From Leuconostoc rapi (GTDB taxonomy: Bacteria; Bacillota; Bacilli; Lactobacillales; Lactobacillaceae): 64,000 nucleotides of DNA. Each line of letters starts with the position of its first letter. The stretch's first letter is position 1. Shown here in pieces: positions 46,002 to 55,714 of the stretch. Under the pieces are notes generated by a model. That model did not search any database and had not been told where the DNA came from. It saw nothing but the letters and a program-made list of their open reading frames with translations. The DNA is taken from assembly GCF_016908715.1 (NCBI RefSeq), contig NZ_JAFBEK010000006.1, positions 1 through 64,000 on the forward strand, given 5' to 3'. The translations under genes were made by a program, and so were the position numbers.

Positions 46002-47219
46002 TTAAAATAAACGCGCATTTGGTTTATTATAACCATACTCTTCCATGACTGTCTCGCGAAATTCCAGTAATTCATCATTTTCAATAGCTGTTCGCATATC
46101 TTCCATAAATTGCAATAGAAAACGCAAGTTATGTTGTGAAGCTAATTGTGCGCCCAATATTTCATTAGCATTAAACAAATGATGCAAATAAGAACGTGTT
46201 AAGTTTTCAAAGGGATTGTATGCTGGGTTATCAAATTGTGCTTGATTACCAAACTGTGTTGTCCTAATTTGATTTGGTGAATAATAACTCAAATCTGGAT
46301 CTAATGGTGTGAAATCGTTTTTGTACTTTGAATTTTTAATAACAACACGGCCACGTCGTGTCATTAATGTACCTTTACGCGCGATACGCGTTGGCAAAAC
46401 AGAGTCAAACATATCCACACCACGAATCACGCCATCTATTAATGAATCTGGCGCAGCGACACCCATCAAATATCTCGGCTTGTCTTCGGGTAACAATGGC
46501 ATTGTAAAATCTAGAACGCGATTCATTTCAAGCTTCGACTCGCCAACAGACAAACCACCAACAGCATAACCTGGCAAATCCATGCTGACTAAACCATTTG
46601 CTGATTCTGTACGTAGCGCTTTAAATCCAGCACCTTGGACAATACCAAATAGGCCTTGTGAATCTGGATTTTTATGTGCAACTTGTGCTCGCTCGGCCCA
46701 TCGTAAAGAGCGTTGCATTGAATTTTTGATATAATCATATGTTTCAAAATATGGGATGGCTTCGTCAAGTTGCATCATGACATCAGAGCCTAAGTTATTT
46801 TGGATACGCATGGCGACTTCAGGTGATAAAAACATTTTATCCCCATTAACGTGATTCTGGAAAGTCACGCCTTCTTCTTGCAGCTTGCGCGCATCAGACA
46901 ATGAGAACACTTGGAAACCACCCGAATCTGTTAAAATCGCCTGATCCCATCCCATATACTTATGTAACCCACCAGCTTGAGCAATCAGTTCATCTCCTGG
47001 ACGTACCCATAGATGATAAGTATTACTTAAAATAAATTGCGAACCAATATCTTTTAGCTCTCGTGTACCCACACCTTTTACTGCACCTTGTGTGCCAACA
47101 GGCATGAACATTGGTGTTTCAAAGGTCCCATGCGGCGTATGAATACGACCACGACGTGCACCTGTATGTTTTTCAGTATGGAGGTGTTCATACCATACTG
47201 CTGGTTTTTTATTTGTCAT
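46002..47219 (-). CDS. tgt: tRNA-guanine transglycosylase, without the usual zinc cysteines
   Basis: A 405-residue Tgt that swaps guanine 34 for preQ1 in GUN-anticodon tRNAs. Catalytic residues are present: [11 protein letters not shown] with Asp98, MQLDEA with Asp152, GGLSVGE and nucleophile Asp272 in [12 protein letters not shown]. It is odd in having no cysteine at all. Canonical Tgt carries CxCxxC for zinc in the region before the last helices; here residues 306-346 read [12 protein letters not shown] then an insertion with Phe, Asn and Gln, then [14 protein letters not shown] and LDEC positions are Ser and Ala, and QGG is QGA. Function is inferred from the intact catalytic aspartates. 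Confidence 0.88.
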   Translation of the reverse strand: MTNKKPAVWYEHLHTEKHTGARRGRIHTPHGTFETPMFMPVGTQGAVKGVGTRELKDIGSQFILSNTYHLWVRPGDELIAQAGGLHKYMGWDQAILTDSGGFQVFSLSDARKLQEEGVTFQNHVNGDKMFLSPEVAMRIQNNLGSDVMMQLDEAIPYFETYDYIKNSMQRSLRWAERAQVAHKNPDSQGLFGIVQGAGFKALRTESANGLVSMDLPGYAVGGLSVGESKLEMNRVLDFTMPLLPEDKPRYLMGVAAPDSLIDGVIRGVDMFDSVLPTRIARKGTLMTRRGRVVIKNSKYKNDFTPLDPDLSYYSPNQIRTTQFGNQAQFDNPAYNPFENLTRSYLHHLFNANEILGAQLASQHNLRFLLQFMEDMRTAIENDELLEFRETVMEEYGYNKPNARLF

Positions 47220-47315
47220 TTTTCCCTCGTTTATTGTGCAATTTCAGTCCATTCCATTTTACCAGTTTTCTCATAACAAAAAAAGTATGACGAACATATC
47301 CCGATAATAATTTAA

Positions 47316-47669
47316 TTAAATCGTTGTCTCCAATTGCGCTTTCACTGCAATTAAACTTTGCTTTCTGTCATCTAAGACAGCCAATTCAGTGGCAACGGCA
47401 TCTAATGCTTCATCTATAATGGCAATATTTTGTTGCCGCTGTTCAGAGGTCCCGCAATGCTCATCATGCATTTTTTTGATTATTTTAATAATTGTTATTG
47501 ATAATCCCATCTTTTTAAGCGCAATAATCTCTTGATAATCGTCGACTGTTTGATCTGTGAAATTGTACTTTCCTGCTTTTTTAGACGGCGTTAATAATCC
47601 TTGCTCTATATAAAATCGAACAGTGTCTTTTGTTGCCTCTGTTTTGGTCAAAAATGTCTTCAAGAACAT
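47316..47669 (-). CDS. MerR-family transcriptional regulator
   Basis: A 117-residue MerR-type regulator. The N-terminal winged helix-turn-helix (about 1-70) has KTEATKDTVRFYIEQGLLTPSKKAGKYNFTDQTVDDYQEI; a coiled-coil dimer helix ends the protein (about 85-115). The C-terminal effector domain is very short, with only one Cys, so the inducer is unknown. The start at 47669 has AAGGAGAAATT; a longer reading would cross the operator. It faces a divergent small membrane protein, with a GGGGGT-CA-ACCCCC dyad between them, which suggests that it controls both. Confidence 0.85.
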   Translation of the reverse strand: MFLKTFLTKTEATKDTVRFYIEQGLLTPSKKAGKYNFTDQTVDDYQEIIALKKMGLSITIIKIIKKMHDEHCGTSEQRQQNIAIIDEALDAVATELAVLDDRKQSLIAVKAQLETTI

Positions 47670-47684
47670 AATTTCTCCTTGCGC

Positions 47685-47698
47685 GGGGGTCAACCCCC
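47685..47698. promoter_or_regulatory. MerR-type operator candidate between divergent genes
   Basis: GGGGGT-CA-ACCCCC is a perfect 14-base dyad of the shape used by MerR/AdhR-type regulators (arms around a two-base centre). It lies 16 bases upstream of the MerR ATG and 40 bases before the plus-strand gene. Confidence 0.6.
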
Positions 47699-47737
47699 TA
47701 TGTTTCAATAAATATAACACAAAAAGGCGGTAATTCA

Positions 47738-48019
47738 ATGACTGTTTCAATTTTAATTTTTCTCTATGCAACATTAACAAGTGTAGCTCTATTTTCGGCT
47801 CATAAGCAACTACCTGCTTGGCTCACGTTTTTCAATATATTTGCCATCACAATACTATACCTGTCAATTTTGCATCTTGGATGGCTCGTCATCGGCTTAA
47901 TCATGTTAATTTTGACTGCAATAAGCAATGCCCTTGTGTTAAATGGCAGAGTATCAGCTCGCCATTTAATCATCCGTATTCTTTTTTCAATATTGGTTTT
48001 CTTGCTCACTTTAGCATAA
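47738..48019 (+). CDS. Small membrane protein, 93 aa, divergent from MerR
   Basis: I do not recognise this family. The product is almost wholly hydrophobic with three probable membrane helices (about 3-18, 28-45, 50-68; a fourth near 78-92) and few charged residues. AGGCGG precedes the start by eight bases. It is read opposite to a MerR regulator with a dyad between the two, so it is probably the regulator's target. A role in transport, membrane stress or resistance is possible but not supported by any motif. It converges on the radC terminator. Confidence 0.6.
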   Translation: MTVSILIFLYATLTSVALFSAHKQLPAWLTFFNIFAITILYLSILHLGWLVIGLIMLILTAISNALVLNGRVSARHLIIRILFSILVFLLTLA

Positions 48020-48048
48020 TATTCCTCATTGGCGCTTATAACTTTAGT

Positions 48049-48082
48049 ACAAAAAAACTTTATTGGCTATAACCAATAAAGT
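48049..48082 (-). terminator. Terminator after radC
   Basis: Minus-strand ACTTTATTGG and its perfect complement with a six-base loop, followed by TTTTTTTG. The stem also lies after the convergent plus-strand gene and may serve both. Confidence 0.85.
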
Positions 48083-48090
48083 CATTAAAA

Positions 48091-48702
48091 TCATACAACA
48101 CCTTTTAATTGATTATTTTCCGACATACTCCAATAACTATCGCTTGTGACAATGAAGGAATCAAACATTGGTGACGACATTTGTTCACCCAAAACTTTCA
48201 AGCGTTGGCTAAATTGGATATCCGCATCTGACGGTTTGAGATTGCCACTTGGATGATTGTGTATAATCATAAATCCTAGCGCATTTGCTTGCAAAACACG
48301 TTGAAAAATTTCACGAGGCGATGCTTGAACGTGTGTCAGAGTTCCCACAAATACGGTTTCCCAACCAATAACATTGAGTTGTGCATCAAGTAGCGCAATG
48401 CATAACTGTTCTTGAGACAGATGCCCTAACTTACGTTGTGCATAATCGCCAATTTCTTCAGAAAATTTAGCGCTTAATAATTTTGGGCGTGTTGCAACAG
48501 CAATACTTTTCCCAATAGCAACACCAATTAACAACGCTTTATTATGTGTCGGATTCTGTGCTATAAAGTCTTCTCCAACATCATGGGTTATTTCATTTAA
48601 ATCATAATCGTTTGGAAAATAACGTCGTAAATCATGTACAGCTTTTTCCCCATTTTTACCAAAAACGGCATAATATTTTTTAATTTGGTCATTTAAAGTC
48701 AT
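48091..48702 (-). CDS. radC: RadC-family JAB/MPN-domain protein
   Basis: A 203-residue protein. The N-terminal half is a helix-hairpin-like helical part. The C-terminal JAB/MPN domain has Glu in GWETVFVGTL, the HNHPSGNLKPSDADIQFSQRL metal motif and a following SFIVTSD. RadC proteins are widespread, associated with recombination or DNA repair contexts, but their function is not settled. AGAGGTGAAAC precedes the start. It is the last gene of the folC-MFS-radC run and is a bit short at its N-terminus compared with many homologues. Confidence 0.85.
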   Translation of the reverse strand: MTLNDQIKKYYAVFGKNGEKAVHDLRRYFPNDYDLNEITHDVGEDFIAQNPTHNKALLIGVAIGKSIAVATRPKLLSAKFSEEIGDYAQRKLGHLSQEQLCIALLDAQLNVIGWETVFVGTLTHVQASPREIFQRVLQANALGFMIIHNHPSGNLKPSDADIQFSQRLKVLGEQMSSPMFDSFIVTSDSYWSMSENNQLKGVV

Positions 48703-48730
48703 GTTTCACCTCTGTAAAGATGATACGTGA

Positions 48731-50131
48731 TTACGACTGCTTTTTCACAGTCAGTAAAACACGAATTGATAAACATGCGGCTAATACAATCAAAACAACG
48801 TCTGTTCTAAATAACCAAGTCGTGCCGAGATGAGTTGATGAAACTAATTTACCCACTGCACTGGCATGGTTTTGAAAAGTTGCAATAATGCCAGCTGCCA
48901 GTGCGATACCCACCGCGGCTGAATAATTATTTGTGGCTGCAAAAATTGAATTTCCGGCGCTTTGATAATGAGCCGGTACATGACTAACGGCATGTGTCAT
49001 GTTATTACCAAACCAAAAACCAGCGCCTAACTGTATAACCATAAAACTAATGGTCATGCCATACAAACTAATCGGTAATGTCGCCATCAAAACTGTTCCA
49101 GTAATCATTAGCATCAAACCAATAGTAAGTGGCAATTTTGCGCCATAACGGTCGTACATTCGACCTGAAATAATTGCCATTAGCGCATAACCTACTGCAC
49201 CAGGTAATAACGCTAACCCAGCAACTTGAGAATTTTTAAGTAATACAATTTGCAGTGCCATAGGTACCGCGTAATTAAAGGTCAAGTTCACAACCTGGAT
49301 GATAAAAGAAGCGACAATACTTAACGAAAACACGTTAAACTTAAAAATATCTGGGTTCAAGAGTGGATTCTTAGCCTTTCGAGCATAGAAAAGATAACCA
49401 GCAATGCCACCAAACATGAGTATTAATAGCGCAACGCTCACCGTATTTACAAGGCCATGTGTACTGATGCGTTCAATTACAAAAATACCCGCTACGAAAA
49501 AAACGCTCAAAAGCAGCCAACCGATGATATCTAACTTTTCCTTAGTCAAAATTGACACCTGACGGATCGTAAACCAACCAAGAACCAATGAACCAATTTG
49601 TACGGGTAAAACCACCCAAAAAACTGTATGCCAACCAAAATTTTGAGTTAAGTAGCCACCAAACGCTGGGCCGAGGGCTGGCGCAAACGAAATGATTAAT
49701 GATCCCAATCCTACCATTGACCCTCGTTTACTTTCGGGCACCTGTTCAAAGATGACATTATACATCAAGGGTAACCCGACACCGCCACCAATACCTTGTA
49801 ATAAACGACCAAACAATGTCAAACCAAAATCACCACTTAACGCGTCGATTAAAACACCAATAATAGAAATGACTGTCGCTACCATAAATTGACTTCTATT
49901 GGTAAATCGTTTTTTCAGCCATGGTGATAGAATAACGACCATACTTGTGAGTAAGATAACGCCTGACGTCAACCATTGCACTGTGCTAGATGTCACATTA
50001 AATTCGACCATAAGTTGTGGAAAACTCACATTTAATGCTGTTTCTAGCATAATATCTGAAAATCCCAACAAGCCAATAGCTAAAACACTTAAAATTAAAC
50101 GTGGGGATAATTTTTTATCTAATTGTTTCAT
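48731..50131 (-). CDS. MFS drug exporter, DHA2 (EmrB/QacA) family
   Basis: A 466-residue transporter with about 14 membrane helices, as expected for the DHA2 family of proton-driven drug exporters. Motif C-like glycine-rich stretches are visible (LGSLIISFAPALGPAFGGYL, residues about 145-165) and motif A (GRLLQGIGGGVGLPLMY, about 108-125). The substrate is not known. Its ATG overlaps the folC stop by four bases (ATGA), so it is translationally coupled to a folate gene, an odd pairing that probably reflects shared transcription rather than function. Confidence 0.88.
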   Translation of the reverse strand: MKQLDKKLSPRLILSVLAIGLLGFSDIMLETALNVSFPQLMVEFNVTSSTVQWLTSGVILLTSMVVILSPWLKKRFTNRSQFMVATVISIIGVLIDALSGDFGLTLFGRLLQGIGGGVGLPLMYNVIFEQVPESKRGSMVGLGSLIISFAPALGPAFGGYLTQNFGWHTVFWVVLPVQIGSLVLGWFTIRQVSILTKEKLDIIGWLLLSVFFVAGIFVIERISTHGLVNTVSVALLILMFGGIAGYLFYARKAKNPLLNPDIFKFNVFSLSIVASFIIQVVNLTFNYAVPMALQIVLLKNSQVAGLALLPGAVGYALMAIISGRMYDRYGAKLPLTIGLMLMITGTVLMATLPISLYGMTISFMVIQLGAGFWFGNNMTHAVSHVPAHYQSAGNSIFAATNNYSAAVGIALAAGIIATFQNHASAVGKLVSSTHLGTTWLFRTDVVLIVLAACLSIRVLLTVKKQS

Positions 50132-51309
50132 ATCTTTCCTCGTACCTGACTAACAAAATATAATGAGCCAGTAAAAACTACAATATCAGTCTTAGTTTGA
50201 TGGTAAGCTTCACGCCAACTAGGCGCAGTCGAGACGCCATATTTTTTGGCAACAGAATCAATATCCAAACTGTGACGTCCATTTGGGCCAACAAACGGCA
50301 CCAATATCATTTGAAATCGGCGATTCTTTATAATTTCATCAAACTCCAATACCACGTTTTTGTCCATCAAGCTACCAATAATTAAGGTGATCGTTTTTTC
50401 TTGGTAAGATTTTGTATTAAGAGATTCATATAATTTCTTTAAGCCTTGGGCATTGTGTGCGCCATCAATTAGCACACCAGGCTTAACACGTTCAAAACGG
50501 GCTGCCAGTTGACTATCGCCCAGGCCTTTACTGATTTGTTCAGGCGTAATTCTACTATCAAATGCACTAACCGCTGCCACAGCCGTTGCAGTATTTTGAA
50601 TTTGGTAATGACCCGGTAAGCCTTGCTCAAATACACCAATTTTTCCTCTCAACAAAGGGCTTTTTGAACGACTAGCAACGACTAATTGTGCCTCTTCAGG
50701 TAGATCACCAATAACCACTGAGCTATCATCTTGAATAATTCCTGCTTTTTGCCAAGCAATTTCCGCGATTGTATGGCCTAACAAAGCTTGATGATCCAAA
50801 CCAACACTAGTAATAACTGCCACTTTTGTCCGTTTCATCACATTAGTTGAATCTAATTGACCACCAATCCCCACCTCGATAACCATGGCATCTAATTGTT
50901 GTTTTGAAAAGTAGGTCAACATAATAGCCGTTAATACCTCAAACTCAGTGGGTATATCTGGCGTTAACTGTTTATCTAATATTTTCAAGCATTCAGCCAC
51001 CTCTTTTGTGGTGGTCACTAGATCCGTTTTAGAAATCAATTGATTATTGATTTGTATCCGCTCCCGAAAATCAGTAATGTATGGTGACATATATAGACCA
51101 GTTTGATACCCCGCCACACGCAAAATATTACTTACCATGGTAGACACTGATCCTTTACCATTTGTTCCTGTTATGTGAATAGCTGGTGGTAATTTATTTT
51201 GAGGATTATCTAAAGCACCGAGTAAATCATACATCCGATCCATTGACTCTTTTTTGCCGCCCTTTGGTCGACTGTGTATAAACTGGATTGCCTCTTCAAC
51301 TGTTTTCAT
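50128..51309 (-). CDS. folC: Folylpolyglutamate synthase / dihydrofolate synthase
   Basis: A 393-residue FolC that adds glutamates to folates, and perhaps joins dihydropteroate to glutamate. The ATP-binding motif is HITGTNGKGSVSTMVSNIL (about 42-60), with the catalytic loop LYMSPYITDFRERIQIN and EVGIGGQLDSTNV following. The length is near normal. The start at 51309 follows TGGAGC; a longer reading starts upstream of the promoter-like TTATAATTATAA and is rejected. It follows a strong terminator after cshA and overlaps the MFS gene. Confidence 0.92.
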   Translation of the reverse strand: MKTVEEAIQFIHSRPKGGKKESMDRMYDLLGALDNPQNKLPPAIHITGTNGKGSVSTMVSNILRVAGYQTGLYMSPYITDFRERIQINNQLISKTDLVTTTKEVAECLKILDKQLTPDIPTEFEVLTAIMLTYFSKQQLDAMVIEVGIGGQLDSTNVMKRTKVAVITSVGLDHQALLGHTIAEIAWQKAGIIQDDSSVVIGDLPEEAQLVVASRSKSPLLRGKIGVFEQGLPGHYQIQNTATAVAAVSAFDSRITPEQISKGLGDSQLAARFERVKPGVLIDGAHNAQGLKKLYESLNTKSYQEKTITLIIGSLMDKNVVLEFDEIIKNRRFQMILVPFVGPNGRHSLDIDSVAKKYGVSTAPSWREAYHQTKTDIVVFTGSLYFVSQVRGKI

Positions 51310-51345
51310 TAACTTGCTCCATAATTTACTAGTTATAATTATAAC

Positions 51346-51377
51346 GAAAAACCATCCAAATTTTGTTTTGGACGGTT
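51346..51377 (-). terminator. Terminator between cshA and folC
   Basis: Minus-strand AACCGTCCAAA / TTTGGATGGTT (one G-T pair) with a short loop, followed by TTTTTCG. It stands about 100 bases after the cshA stop codon. Confidence 0.8.
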
Positions 51378-51418
51378 TCATCGTGTGTATTTAACTATGA
51401 TATGCCTAATTTCACCAC

Positions 51419-51450
51419 TTCAATTGATGACAAATCGACCCTCAATTGAA
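51419..51450. repeat. Perfect inverted repeat TTCAATTGA after cshA
   Basis: TTCAATTGA (51419-51427) and TCAATTGAA (51442-51450) are perfect nine-base arms, 14 bases apart, in the region between the cshA stop and its terminator. No T-run follows. Possible mRNA stabilising 3' structure. Confidence 0.45.
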
Positions 51451-51475
51451 TAGCCACTAAACAACACTAATATAA

Positions 51476-53083
51476 TTAATCTTTTTCACGTACAGTAAAT
51501 TCACGACGTTGGCGCGGTGCGCCGCCGTTTGAATGACGTTCAGTAGAACGGCCATCACGACGCTTATAGTCACCAAAACGACGTTCGCTACTTGCAGCAG
51601 AAGAGCCACCATCACGTCCTGAACGACGTTGTCCACCACCGTTACGTGATGATTCGCCATTGCCGCGACGATCGCGATTACCACGATAACCGCCGCCACC
51701 ATTGCCGCCACGACGACGATCACCACCGCCATTACGTGAACCACCACCACCGCCACGACGACGTGGTAATGGACGTTCACGCGTAATCTCGACAGGTGTG
51801 TTTTGTTTTTCTAAATCGGCAACAGAAGATAATAGTGCAGCTGCTAATTGCTCAGATGAATACTTTGACGTCAACTTATCAACTTCTGATTGAATGTCTT
51901 TAACGTCTACAGCGTTAACAATTTGATCAACTTCGCCCGCAGCATTTTTAATTTTACCAACACGTGCTTCTTGCAAAGAAGCTGGTTCTAATGCTGTCAT
52001 ACGCTTTTTAGTTAAGTCTTCAACAGCACGTAAGTAATCCATTTCATTTGGCGCTACAAGTGTGACAGACACACCCTTTGCTCCAGCACGCCCAGTACGT
52101 CCGATACGGTGAACGTATGATTCAGGATCTTGTGGAATATCAAAGTTATAAACGTGAGAAACGTCCTTAACATCCAATCCACGTGCTGCCACATCAGTTG
52201 CAACTAGTATATTGATTTCATGTGATTTAAATTGCGCCAAGACACGTGAACGCATTTGTTGTGTCAAATCACCATGCAGACCAGCTGCATGATATCCACG
52301 TGCTTCTAATCCGCGTGATAATTCTTCAACACGACGCTTTGTACGACCAAAGACGATCGCCAATTTTGGTGCTTGTACATCAAAAATACGTGTCATGGTA
52401 TCAAATTTTTCATTTTCGCGCATGCGAACAAAGTATTGATCAACTAAATCAGTTGTTAATTCTTTGGCTTCAATTTGAATATGCTCTGGGTTCGTCATGA
52501 ACTTAACACCGATGCGCTTAATTGCTGGTGGCATCGTTGCTGAAAATAGTAATGTTTGACGATCAGCAGGTGTGTTCTTAATGATTGACTCAATATCTTC
52601 CAAGAAGCCCATGTTCAACATCTCATCAGCTTCGTCCAATACTAACGTCTTCACGTTATCAATTTTAACGGTCTTACGGTTGATATGGTCAAGTAAACGA
52701 CCCGGTGTACCAACAAGAATTTGAGGATGTGACTTCAGATTTTGGATTTGGCGACGAATGTCAGAGCCACCAAAGACAACCTGTACATCAACGTGCTTAT
52801 CATGACCCAATTTCTTTAATTCATCGGCTGTTTGAATAGCTAATTCACGAGTTGGTGATACAATTAATGCTTGTATATTTTTATTGTTTAAATCAATATG
52901 TTCTAATATTGGCAAACCGAAAGCTGCTGTTTTACCAGTTCCTGTTTGCGCTTGTCCAATAACATCTCTACCAGACAAAGTTAACGGAATTGTCTTTTCT
53001 TGGATTGGCGTTGCTTCCACATAACCATGTGTTGTAATAGCATCTAAAATATCCTGTGACAAACCTAATTCACTAAACTTCAA
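51476..53083 (-). CDS. cshA: DEAD-box RNA helicase (CshA-like)
   Basis: A 535-residue helicase that unwinds RNA during decay and ribosome assembly. Motifs: TPIQEKTIPL (Q), AQTGTGKT (I), PTRELAIQ (Ia), DEAD at about 150-153 (II), SAT (III), ATDVAARGLDV (V) and HRIGRTGRAG (VI). The C-terminal tail is RGG-rich (RRGGGGGSRNGGGDRRRGGNGGGGYR), which binds RNA and makes nearby frames look like false ORFs. The start is TTG at 53083, behind AGAGGAGAAAAATT. GCGC-caaaga-GCGC forms a small hairpin just upstream. Confidence 0.93.
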   Translation of the reverse strand: MKFSELGLSQDILDAITTHGYVEATPIQEKTIPLTLSGRDVIGQAQTGTGKTAAFGLPILEHIDLNNKNIQALIVSPTRELAIQTADELKKLGHDKHVDVQVVFGGSDIRRQIQNLKSHPQILVGTPGRLLDHINRKTVKIDNVKTLVLDEADEMLNMGFLEDIESIIKNTPADRQTLLFSATMPPAIKRIGVKFMTNPEHIQIEAKELTTDLVDQYFVRMRENEKFDTMTRIFDVQAPKLAIVFGRTKRRVEELSRGLEARGYHAAGLHGDLTQQMRSRVLAQFKSHEINILVATDVAARGLDVKDVSHVYNFDIPQDPESYVHRIGRTGRAGAKGVSVTLVAPNEMDYLRAVEDLTKKRMTALEPASLQEARVGKIKNAAGEVDQIVNAVDVKDIQSEVDKLTSKYSSEQLAAALLSSVADLEKQNTPVEITRERPLPRRRGGGGGSRNGGGDRRRGGNGGGGYRGNRDRRGNGESSRNGGGQRRSGRDGGSSAASSERRFGDYKRRDGRSTERHSNGGAPRQRREFTVREKD

Positions 53084-53127
53084 AATTTTTCTCCTCTGCG
53101 CTCTTTGGCGCGTAAACGATTAACAAG

Positions 53128-54291
53128 TTACTTCACAATTTTAATCGCTGTCATTTGTTCAAAAAGTGCCTTAGCCAATGGCTGCCAAGCAGCACCTTTT
53201 GCATGTTCGTTACTCAATAAAATCACTGCATCCTGACCATTATTTGTCGCTACTATTGTGGATTCAAACCCCATAATAACACCATGGCCGGTGTTGTAGT
53301 CACCATAATGATACAAACCACTTGCATACTTCATACCATCGGCGGGGCGCCACATAGCATTTAATTCCTGCACATCCAACAACTTATGATCTGACAATAA
53401 GCGATAATAACGATATAGCATACCTGTTGTCATTGCCATGTTGCCAGTACCTGTCTCGGTAGCATAGGCAACAGAATTATCTGTGTTGAACTGACTATAA
53501 TCAGTGGTTTTGTAACCAATTGTTCGATGTGAATTGGTTACGAACGTTTTATAGTCAGACACATTCAGGTGGTGATGCTTATTGAAAAAATCATTAAACA
53601 ATTCTGAATATGTTTTATGCGTAATTTGCATCAAAATACCAGCTAACAAACGATAATTAACCGCCTGGTAAGACCAATTATTTGATGCTAACAACGATAC
53701 ATGATCCGCATCAAATTGAACATTAGCAGCTTCCGATGTAAACGTTTTGGCACTTACCTTTTGCGTCAGCCCGCTAGTCATTGTCAACATCTGTTGAATA
53801 GTGATATTCTCCGCATTAGGTATATTAGGATAATATCGACTCAAAGGTGTTTCGAGACTTATTTTTCCCGCACGGACCTGCTGCATCACTAGCGTGGCAG
53901 TAAAGCCCTTTTGAATGGACGCAATTTGATAGACGGATTGCGCATTATTCAAACGGTTCTGCTCCTTATCCGCATAACCAAAACCTTGTTGCAAAATAAC
54001 ACGGTTATGATGAACAATTAAAGCGGTGCCAATATACCCAGAATCTTTTAGTTGCGTGTTCAGGCTAACTGCTAGCTCATCGTTTTTTAAAAAGATATCC
54101 TTATCAAGGTCATTCTTCTCATTATTACGCGAAATTGGTTGCTTACTTTTTTTCACAACTCTTGACCGGTTCATCGTCAAGTGTTTGACGATATACACGC
54201 TGCCAGTACCTAACATAACAAGCAAAATCACCCATAAAGCAAGGCATCTCCAAGTATGATACGTGATTTGATGATGTTGTGTACGTTTCAT
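53128..54291 (-). CDS. Serine hydrolase, beta-lactamase/penicillin-binding-like
   Basis: A 387-residue membrane-anchored hydrolase. A membrane helix (about 17-38) leads to an extracytoplasmic serine beta-lactamase-like domain with SIQK (Ser125-x-x-Lys128), a YQAVN block (Tyr in the YxN position) near 208 and GHGVIMGFE in place of the KTG motif near 347. Such proteins (FmtA, EstB and others) include D-Ala-D-Ala-related and teichoic-acid-linked enzymes; the substrate cannot be told. GGGGATGCAAAG precedes the start. It is 22 bases after murF. Confidence 0.8.
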   Translation of the reverse strand: MKRTQHHQITYHTWRCLALWVILLVMLGTGSVYIVKHLTMNRSRVVKKSKQPISRNNEKNDLDKDIFLKNDELAVSLNTQLKDSGYIGTALIVHHNRVILQQGFGYADKEQNRLNNAQSVYQIASIQKGFTATLVMQQVRAGKISLETPLSRYYPNIPNAENITIQQMLTMTSGLTQKVSAKTFTSEAANVQFDADHVSLLASNNWSYQAVNYRLLAGILMQITHKTYSELFNDFFNKHHHLNVSDYKTFVTNSHRTIGYKTTDYSQFNTDNSVAYATETGTGNMAMTTGMLYRYYRLLSDHKLLDVQELNAMWRPADGMKYASGLYHYGDYNTGHGVIMGFESTIVATNNGQDAVILLSNEHAKGAAWQPLAKALFEQMTAIKIVK

Positions 54292-54313
54292 CTTTGCATC
54301 CCCAATACAAAAA

Positions 54314-55645
54314 TTATTCTATCAATGCGTTAACAACGTTTTCAAGATGGATTCCGTGACTTGCTTTTAACAAGATCACATCGCCCGCCTCACCTAACGT
54401 TTGTAAATCCAAGGTCAATTCGGCTAATTGGTCGGTTGTATATTGATGCACATCCGATGATTTGAATTGTGTCTTTAAAATTGGTGCCATATTCTGATTG
54501 AATAAGTCACCGACTAAATAAACACCGTCAACATTGGCATCCAATACTTTTTGCCCTAAACCAGCATGCAATTCATTTGCCTGTTCGCCTAATTCTAACA
54601 TATCACCCAGCACAACATACTTATGTTGTGCTGGTATTGCTTTTAAAGTCGCCAAAACTGCTGCCACTGCTGTCGGATTTGAATTATAGACATCACTAAT
54701 CAAAATCACGCCGCGAGCAGTAACGAGCCGTTCTGTGCGATTTTTTGTCAAATCAAATGTTTGTAGCGCCTGTACGGCATTTTTTAAATCAATATGTAAT
54801 AAGATACCCGCTGAAATCGCTGCGAGCGCATTCATAATATTATACCCACCAATTAAAGGAATTGCAAATCGAGTATTTTGGTAGACAAAATTTGTATGAT
54901 CAGATGCTGTTTCCACAGCACCAATATCTTGTCCAAACCGCACCACTTTTTGAGTGACAACAGCTTGTGTCAAAAGTGGCTCATCAAAGGGAATAAACAA
55001 TACGCCTTCAGCCTTCAAACCACTTGTAATTTCTAATTTTGCCTTGGCAATGTTTGCGCGTGTTTTAAAAAATTCAATATGTGCTTCACCTATCATGGTA
55101 ATAATTGCAACATCTGGTTGAACTAATTGAGATAACATAGTGAGCTGCCCAGGACGATCCATGCCAAGTTCAACAACTAATACCTCTGTTTCCTTTGACA
55201 TGGTTAACAAAGTCATTGGGACACCAATTTCATTATTGAAGTTATCTGGTGTTTTAAATGTTTTAAATCCCGTTGAGACAATCGCCGATGTCATATCTTT
55301 CGTTGTGGTTTTACCATTAGATCCTGTAATGGCAATTACTTTAGGGTTAATTTGTTGTCTATGATAGCTAGCAAGTTGCTGTAAGGCTTTTAGGGTATCC
55401 TTGACTATAATTGCAGGTAGCGCCTCACTGATGGCATGGTTATCATCAACTAAAACGGCTGTTGCGCCTCTATCTAGGGCATCTTGTAGATATCGATGAC
55501 CATCACTATCAGCAACTAGTGCAACAAATAAATCACCAGTCTTGACATCTCGAGAATTAAACGCCACACCTGTTACCTTAATTTGATCATTACCTTGTGT
55601 CGTAGCACTTAAAATAGTGCCTATTGTTTTCATTGAATAATTCAT
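54314..55645 (-). CDS. murF: UDP-MurNAc-tripeptide-D-Ala-D-Ala ligase
   Basis: A 443-residue MurF that adds D-Ala-D-Ala (or D-Ala-D-Lac in vancomycin-resistant Leuconostoc) to the peptidoglycan precursor. The ATP motif is AITGSNGKTTTKDMT (about 104-118), with ELGMDRPGQ and DVYNSNPTA downstream. The TTGGAG upstream supports the ATG at 55645. The Leuconostoc genus is intrinsically vancomycin resistant because its precursors end in D-Ala-D-Lac; MurF is expected to accept the depsipeptide. The serine hydrolase follows 22 bases after. Confidence 0.94.
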   Translation of the reverse strand: MNYSMKTIGTILSATTQGNDQIKVTGVAFNSRDVKTGDLFVALVADSDGHRYLQDALDRGATAVLVDDNHAISEALPAIIVKDTLKALQQLASYHRQQINPKVIAITGSNGKTTTKDMTSAIVSTGFKTFKTPDNFNNEIGVPMTLLTMSKETEVLVVELGMDRPGQLTMLSQLVQPDVAIITMIGEAHIEFFKTRANIAKAKLEITSGLKAEGVLFIPFDEPLLTQAVVTQKVVRFGQDIGAVETASDHTNFVYQNTRFAIPLIGGYNIMNALAAISAGILLHIDLKNAVQALQTFDLTKNRTERLVTARGVILISDVYNSNPTAVAAVLATLKAIPAQHKYVVLGDMLELGEQANELHAGLGQKVLDANVDGVYLVGDLFNQNMAPILKTQFKSSDVHQYTTDQLAELTLDLQTLGEAGDVILLKASHGIHLENVVNALIE

Positions 55646-55714
55646 TTATACTCCAAAATAACAGCACTACTATGTCAAAAGTTTAACCGCGACTGTGTAA
55701 CATACGCGCTCAAC

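Noticed and set aside
51457-51780. A His/Val-rich frame overlapping cshA
   Set aside because: It is a shadow of the Gly/Arg repeats at the cshA C-terminus in another frame.
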